A DNA stretch of 64,000 bases from Kryptolebias marmoratus. Lineage: Eukaryota; Chordata; Actinopteri; Cyprinodontiformes; Rivulidae. A model generated the notes under the pieces. The model was not told the origin of the DNA. It worked only from the letters and a program-made list of their open reading frames with translations, and made no database searches. The stretch is taken from assembly GCF_001649575.2 (NCBI RefSeq), contig NC_051441.1:10674358-10738357 (forward strand), written 5' to 3'. Of this stretch, positions 59,801-64,000 are shown in pieces. The translations under genes and the position numbers were made by a program. Position 1 is the stretch's first letter; every line of letters starts with the position of its first letter.

Positions 59801-60219
59801 TCCTCGTAGGTGCACACCTTCTCCATGCAAGCCTGTTCCAGGGTGGAGGATGGCGTTCCCACGTTCCTCTTCTGACGGGAGATCAGCGAGGTGGCCAGCT
59901 GCTTTTCCAGAAACACTGAGGGAGCAGTTACCATCTCAGCGAACTCGGAATTACAAGTTTGTGAACACGTAAAAATATGTATTTTTTTATTTGTCCTTTT
60001 TTTTTTCTTCTTGAGCCACATACATCACCACGGACAAGGTTATACTAAACGTGCTGCCACGTGGGTCTTTAACTCCCTCCTGAACAAAGACTTAGACCCC
60101 TGCTAAGCATTTACAGTACCATCGGTGCTGGTTTGCTCACCTGTCTGAGGGCTCTGAATGGCTGCTGCCACCCCAGCAAACAGAGACAGAAGAGCAGCAT
60201 ATGTGATCGAGAAATTCAT
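56802..60219 (-). CDS. PROZ: PROZ, vitamin K-dependent protein Z-like pseudoprotease (8 exons, 420 aa)
   Basis: Protein Z is a secreted plasma cofactor that helps the serpin ZPI inhibit factor Xa on membranes. Minus-strand exons: 60219-60141 (signal peptide), 59915-59767 (propeptide and Gla), 59662-59638 (25 nt, DIFWSVYI), 59562-59449 (EGF1), 59346-59212 (EGF2), 58531-58428, 58353-58236 and 57340-56802. They total 1263 nt and join in frame with the classic F7/F9/F10 exon plan. Each EGF has six Cys; EGF1 keeps the Asp-hydroxylation motif ([12 protein letters not shown]) but not the CxSxPC O-glucosylation Ser. The protease domain is dead: LTSAQC replaces LTAAHC, and CTINTGSP replaces the CxGDSGGP serine block; Asp in ENDLAVIEL remains. 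PROZ landmarks are VHPRY, ERDFAE and FFLTGV. The propeptide keeps Phe(-16) and Ala(-10), but the Gla domain has lost most Glu. A repeat copy lies between EGF2 and FPCGK exons. Confidence 0.9.
57341..58235 (-). other. PROZ: PROZ last intron
   Basis: AT-rich intron of 895 bp with nothing recognised in it. Confidence 0.8.
58740..59115 (+). repeat. Dispersed repeat family with YY1-like motif, copy in a PROZ intron
   Basis: Landmarks TTAGCAAAATAGCTCATGG, GATGAAACTCTCAGAAAC, CAACTGATTAACTTTTAG, core AAGATGGCTGCCG (59014) and GAGAGTCATCCCCACCACAT are present. A shorter TTAGCAAAATATCATCC start at about 58770 suggests a broken partner copy. It is antisense to PROZ. Confidence 0.8.
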
Positions 60220-60479
60220 GGTGACACGGGAGCGTCAGAGGAGTCAGCACTGCAGGGATCAATGTGTTCCTAGGAAGCGCAAATACAGAAGGAAGATATG
60301 ATGTGAGGGGCAACAGAAGGACATCAAGATTAGAAATTCACTGAGGAGCGCTTCAATTGTTATGCTACACAATAATCTTCTTGGCTACTAGCTGTTTTTA
60401 AAAGTAGGTGAACAGTAACTTTAACATGCCATCTCTATCTTAACTCTTCTTATTCACTGCCAAAACATAATTATTGTCA

Positions 60480-60750
60480 AAAGTGAAGGCAGAGCAACAA
60501 CGTTTCTGAGTTTGTTGGTCTGTACCATTCACAAAACATCTTGTGAATCGCTGAACGGGTTTAAATCACACTTTCAGAAAGTAATCACTGATTAACTTTT
60601 AGGGTCAACCTGATTTAAGATGGCTGCCACAACAAAGCAGTCCTAGCTGACACAAAAGCAGCTATAACTCAGTCAATTTTACAAATACTGAGCTAAAACT
60701 TGGTGTGGTAGTAGCTGATGGTCATTCATAACACATACTCCGACAACCGG
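60480..60750 (+). repeat. Dispersed repeat family with YY1-like motif, copy upstream of PROZ
   Basis: Landmarks TTTCAGAAAGTAATCACTG, AAGATGGCTGCC (60617), ATAACTCAGTCAATTTTAC and GGTGTGGTAGTAGCTGA are well kept, making this one of the best preserved copies. Confidence 0.8.
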
Positions 60751-61279
60751 CATCAGCTTAAATGGTGGATGATTTTATAGAATATTCCTGCATACAGGAT
60801 ACAAACGGCACCTTTTGACGGTGCTAATGTACTGAGACAATACACACAAAGTTAAACTAAGCATTGAAATATAACAGGACAGGAATTTGTGAAAATATAA
60901 ATATCTGCTGAATATGCCCACTATATATTGTTTTTAATGATGGCAAGTCAGAACTAACATACACCGCCAATGATGATTTATCAATATGACAGCTAACAAT
61001 TTAAAAGAAAAATTATGATTCTTTGATTTAATGACAAATAAAATGAAATTTTTTTTTTTTTACAGTAAATGTAACCACATCCTTTTACTGTATAGCTGAT
61101 GTTAAAGACTGTTCAGTGTGGTATTATCTATGTAAGGCCTTATTAGTATTAATTATACTGTAAGAAAACATACAGGCGATATTTATTACATACATAAAAG
61201 CACGAGATTGTTATATTTTTCAAAGAACACCCCGCAGCTTTCTACCGTAGTAGATTTAGCTCATTGTGTTACGCAACAA

Positions 61280-61690
61280 AAACATGAAATAAAAAAATCG
61301 TAGAAGCGCATCTTCGTCTTCTTCTTCTTTCTTTTCTTGTTGGTGGTGGTGTTCTTCTTCTTTGCGAGCTGCAAAAACAACATCTTCGCCATTTGTTTGA
61401 CGGGCGGGTCACCTCAGCGGGCCGGAACGCGGCTAAACACCGTTGCGAACATCGGTGACAACAAGCAGAGACGTGCTCGGTACCAACCTCCAGGGACAGA
61501 ACCAAGGTACCGACCCGGTCTGGCTTCTTCTCGTCGCTAAACCAAGCAGTGACTTCCTGGACGGACGGAGCCTGTCAGGTCCAAACTAACGGTTCTGATC
61601 ACATCCGAAGCTGCTGCCGCCCTCCCACTCTTTACTGTTGATGCTGAGTGTAATGACAGGGAACGGCCAGCAGAGGGAGATGACACAGAA
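61280..61690. promoter_or_regulatory. Unassigned CpG-rich segment with a CTCF-like motif
   Basis: CpG dinucleotides are clustered (GACGGGCGGGTC, CGGGCCGGAACGCGGC) in contrast to the AT-rich flanks. A CTCF-like GGCCAGCAGAGGGAG lies at 61665-61679. The segment could be an upstream promoter or non-coding first exon of PROZ (minus) or of an unseen transcript; the sequence alone does not decide. Confidence 0.35.
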
Positions 61691-61761
61691 AGCAGAGATT
61701 GAATATACAGACGTTCACTTTTTACGTTTATTTATTTATTTTTTACACTTACATATATAGG

Positions 61762-61800
61762 CTATATATATATATATATCTATATGTGTGTGTGTGGGTG
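61762..61800. repeat. Compound (TA)n-(TG)n microsatellite
   Basis: Alternating TA from about 61762 is followed after a short interruption by TG repeats to about 61800. Confidence 0.9.
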
Positions 61801-62580
61801 TGTGCCTTATTTTTTATGGAACCATATCATTGCGTTACCTTTTTCAAAGGTCTCGTGACAAGGTAGTTATCCCTGAATTACCCTGTTCCTCCAGAGAGGG
61901 AATTAGAGAAGGGAATTACAAAATGTTTATTTCTCTCAATAAATGCAATACATAAACGTAAAAGCTGAACGTCTGTAAATGAGTTGTATAACTGTTGTTC
62001 TGTGACCATAAAGGGTTTGCAAAATTACTTATTGTGCTGTGTGACCAAATAAATGCTTTTCTGTATCAGGCTTTCTTTATCAGACAGTCTTCATTTGAAC
62101 AGTAGGAAGCGTCTGTTGAAAGTCCGAGTCAAACCACCGATTCTACCCATAAAGCATTTGGATATAACTTTTTTTACTGTATCACAAACAGCCTGACCAA
62201 TGCACGCAATTATTTTTTATCTTCAAATGCGTGATATCACATTAAAGTCTTGTATTGTTACACAGTAGTATGTCTTGTTAGGAATAAGTATTGTGATCGT
62301 ATTGCGGTTCCTCGCAATACTTTTTGACCCTGTTTCGAGTTTTCTGTCCTTCAGACGCGCTGCACTCACTGCAGTTCTTCACCTAAACAGGTGGTGTCGC
62401 TGCGGAGCAAATAATACCAATGCACAGCTGCAACAACACCAGAAGAAGAGAGACCGGAAGTACATGCCTTCAACGCCGACGAAGATGCGAAGTTTATGCT
62501 ATTCCACTTTACTTTTAAGCGACTTTAGTTCGGCTCAGTAAGTGTTAAAGGAAACTTTAGATGAACGGAAGCTAACAGCG

Positions 62581-64000
62581 ATGTGGAGACAGCGGGCTGA
62601 ACAACGACTGGAAGCAGCAGTGGGAGAAATGTCCGGGTTTCTGGAAACATCAGCCGCAGATTTCATAGAACAACTGCAACAAAACAAAACCCTCTCTGCT
62701 GCTTTCAACCCCAGAGTTCGACTGCACAGATTAGGTTTGTCTAAATACAATCCTCCTTTTAAGTGTGATGATGTTAGTTAGAGTGACCAGATGACCCCGA
62801 TTTTAACGTTTTATGGATGAAAAGAAAATATTGCGTGTAAACTGTTATTACGGGTGAATGACTGATTGTAGTGTAAATCGCTTTAGGGTCCTTGGACTAG
62901 ATAAAGCTCCATACAAGTGTAAGCCATTTACCATTTACGGTAGGGTGACGATACGTCCCCGAATTGTGGGATTGTCCCTATTTTAGACGAGCTGTTCCCG
63001 GAAATTATATAATTTTAGCATTTTATGGAATGAGGTATATTTTATAGGCATGACACACCGCTCTACAGACCCGGGCCAATGTGCACCGAAAGCGACGGGT
63101 TTTTTTGCAACAGGTTTAATTTGTTCCATGAAAGAACTGACTGAAAGCTTCATATTTTTTTACCATCTTCTGGGAGTCAGTCATAAGGACCTCTGTTTTG
63201 TACTGATTTAGTTTCAGCAGGTTTTCTGACATCCAGCATTAGATGTTGTTTTGNAGATCTTCCAACCAGCAGCTCAGCTGACCAGATGACAGCAGCAACT
63301 GGTGGAGAGGACTGTGGAGGAGCAGAAACTATCAGGAACCCAGATCTCTTTACTCATGATGATGAGTCCAGCTCTTCGCAGACTGAAGTCAGTGAGGAAG
63401 GTGAAGATGATGAAGAATTATACGATCCTAACTTTCAGCTGAAAGACTTATCAGACTCTGGATCAGAACCTGAAGACAGTGACTGGAAGAAGAGCAGGGC
63501 TCCTGAGACAGATGAAAACGCTGTCAACACGCCTCACAGCTTTTCTGACTGTGGTAAACAATTTTACACGACACGTCATTCAAGAACAATGTCTTCAAAT
63601 TGTTTGGTGAATAAGAAATGTTACAGAGACAAGAAATCTGGTAGGTCAAGCAGGAAAATCCAGTCAAAACAGAAATCATTTAGTTGCGATGACTGTGAAA
63701 AAAGATTTGACAACAAGTCAAATTTAAACAGACACATAAGAATCCACACAGGACATAAACCATTTGCTTGTGATCTTTGTGGACAAAGGTTTGGATACAA
63801 GACAGTTTTAAAAGTACACATGATAATCCACACAGGACAAAAACCATTTGCCTGTGGCGTTTGTGAAAAAAAGTTTGGACACAAGTCAAATTTAAACACT
63901 CACATGATAATCCACACAGGACAAAAACCATTTGCATGTGATGTTTGTGAAAGAAGGTTTGGACACAAGTCAACTTTAAACAGACACATGACAATTCACA
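62581..64000 (+). CDS. C2H2 zinc-finger protein, 5' part (runs off the window)
   Basis: This is a likely nuclear DNA-binding protein of the large fish poly-zinc-finger class; its target is unknown. Exon 1 coding part is 62581-62734 from the ATG at 62581 (MWRQRAEQRLEAAVGEM), chosen because an in-frame TAA lies at 62539-62541. Exon 2 begins at 63257 and stays open to the window end; the junction (TTA G / AT CTT) is in frame. Residues 1-51 are helical and charged, like the N-terminal module of related fish finger genes. Residues about 52-150 are acidic and Ser-rich. A broken finger (FSDCGKQFYTTRHSR) lies at about 63541-63600. Four full fingers start at Cys 195, 223, 251 and 279 with TGHKP or TGQKP linkers; the fourth reaches the edge. 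Fingers repeat every 84 bp with high nucleotide similarity. The acceptor at 63254 contains an N. Confidence 0.85.
62865..62945 (+). repeat. SINE-like tail in the zinc-finger gene intron
   Basis: GGGTCCTTGGACTAGATAAAG followed by CATACAAGTGTAAGCCATT and a repeated CCATTTAC end resembles the common fish SINE tail in which TAAAGCGCTATATAAGTG precedes CCATTTACC. Only the tail is recognisable. Confidence 0.5.

Larger units (their letters stand above)
60751..62580. other. Spacer between PROZ and the zinc-finger gene
   Basis: No coding region is recognised. The first part is AT-rich. A CpG-richer stretch at 61280-61690 and a second at about 62340-62580 just before the zinc-finger start are promoter-like. 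An AT/GT microsatellite lies at 61762-61800. The frames at 61337-61540 and its antisense resemble no known protein. Confidence 0.6.

Noticed and set aside
61337..61540. 67-codon frame in the CpG-rich segment
   Set aside because: It is not recognisable, and the antisense strand is equally open because of GC-rich, repeat-like codons.

Overview
The window is nuclear DNA from a bony fish, most likely a percomorph teleost. The evidence is spliced vertebrate genes with GT-AG introns, AT-rich non-coding DNA, CA/GT microsatellites, a decayed fish-type Tc1 transposon, a fish LINE tail and a poly-zinc-finger gene. I could not name the species. All gene models were built by eye from reading frames, splice phases and recalled family sequences; no alignment was run.

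Layout, left to right. (1) 1-15785, + strand: SUN1, the inner-nuclear-membrane SUN-domain protein of the LINC complex. There are 21 in-phase coding exons from 5241 to 14255 and a long 3'UTR. The extreme N-terminal exon was not found. (2) 15786-17909: AT-rich spacer with a CTCF-like site, a Tc1 remnant containing a 168-bp tandem duplication, and a compact IQCK promoter. (3) 17910-29517, + strand: IQCK, 8 exons and 213 aa, with a 7.2-kb intron that splits its IQ motif. (4) 34696-37142, - strand: GPRC5B, an orphan class C GPCR of 399 aa. Its 5'UTR exon and CpG-rich promoter lie at about 45.2-45.8 kb, so it has an 8-kb first intron with enhancer-like sequence. IQCK and GPRC5B are tail to tail, with facing poly(A) signals near 31.4 kb. 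(5) 45.9-56.8 kb: intergenic, rich in dispersed repeats. (6) 56802-60219, - strand: a complete protein Z gene (PROZ), 8 exons and 420 aa, a coagulation pseudoprotease. (7) 62581-64000, + strand: 5' part of a C2H2 zinc-finger gene that runs off the window.

The genes do not form one pathway. IQCK next to GPRC5B is an old vertebrate linkage; SUN1, PROZ and the zinc-finger gene beside them look fish-specific. The points most worth a second look are the strongly eroded Gla domain of the PROZ protein behind an intact carboxylase-recognition propeptide, a dispersed repeat family carrying a YY1-like motif at least seven times in one orientation, the block of five symmetric cassette exons and three CxxC modules in SUN1, and a Tc1 end with an X-box-like motif just upstream of IQCK. 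I found no CRISPR, operon or defence-type system, and none is expected here.
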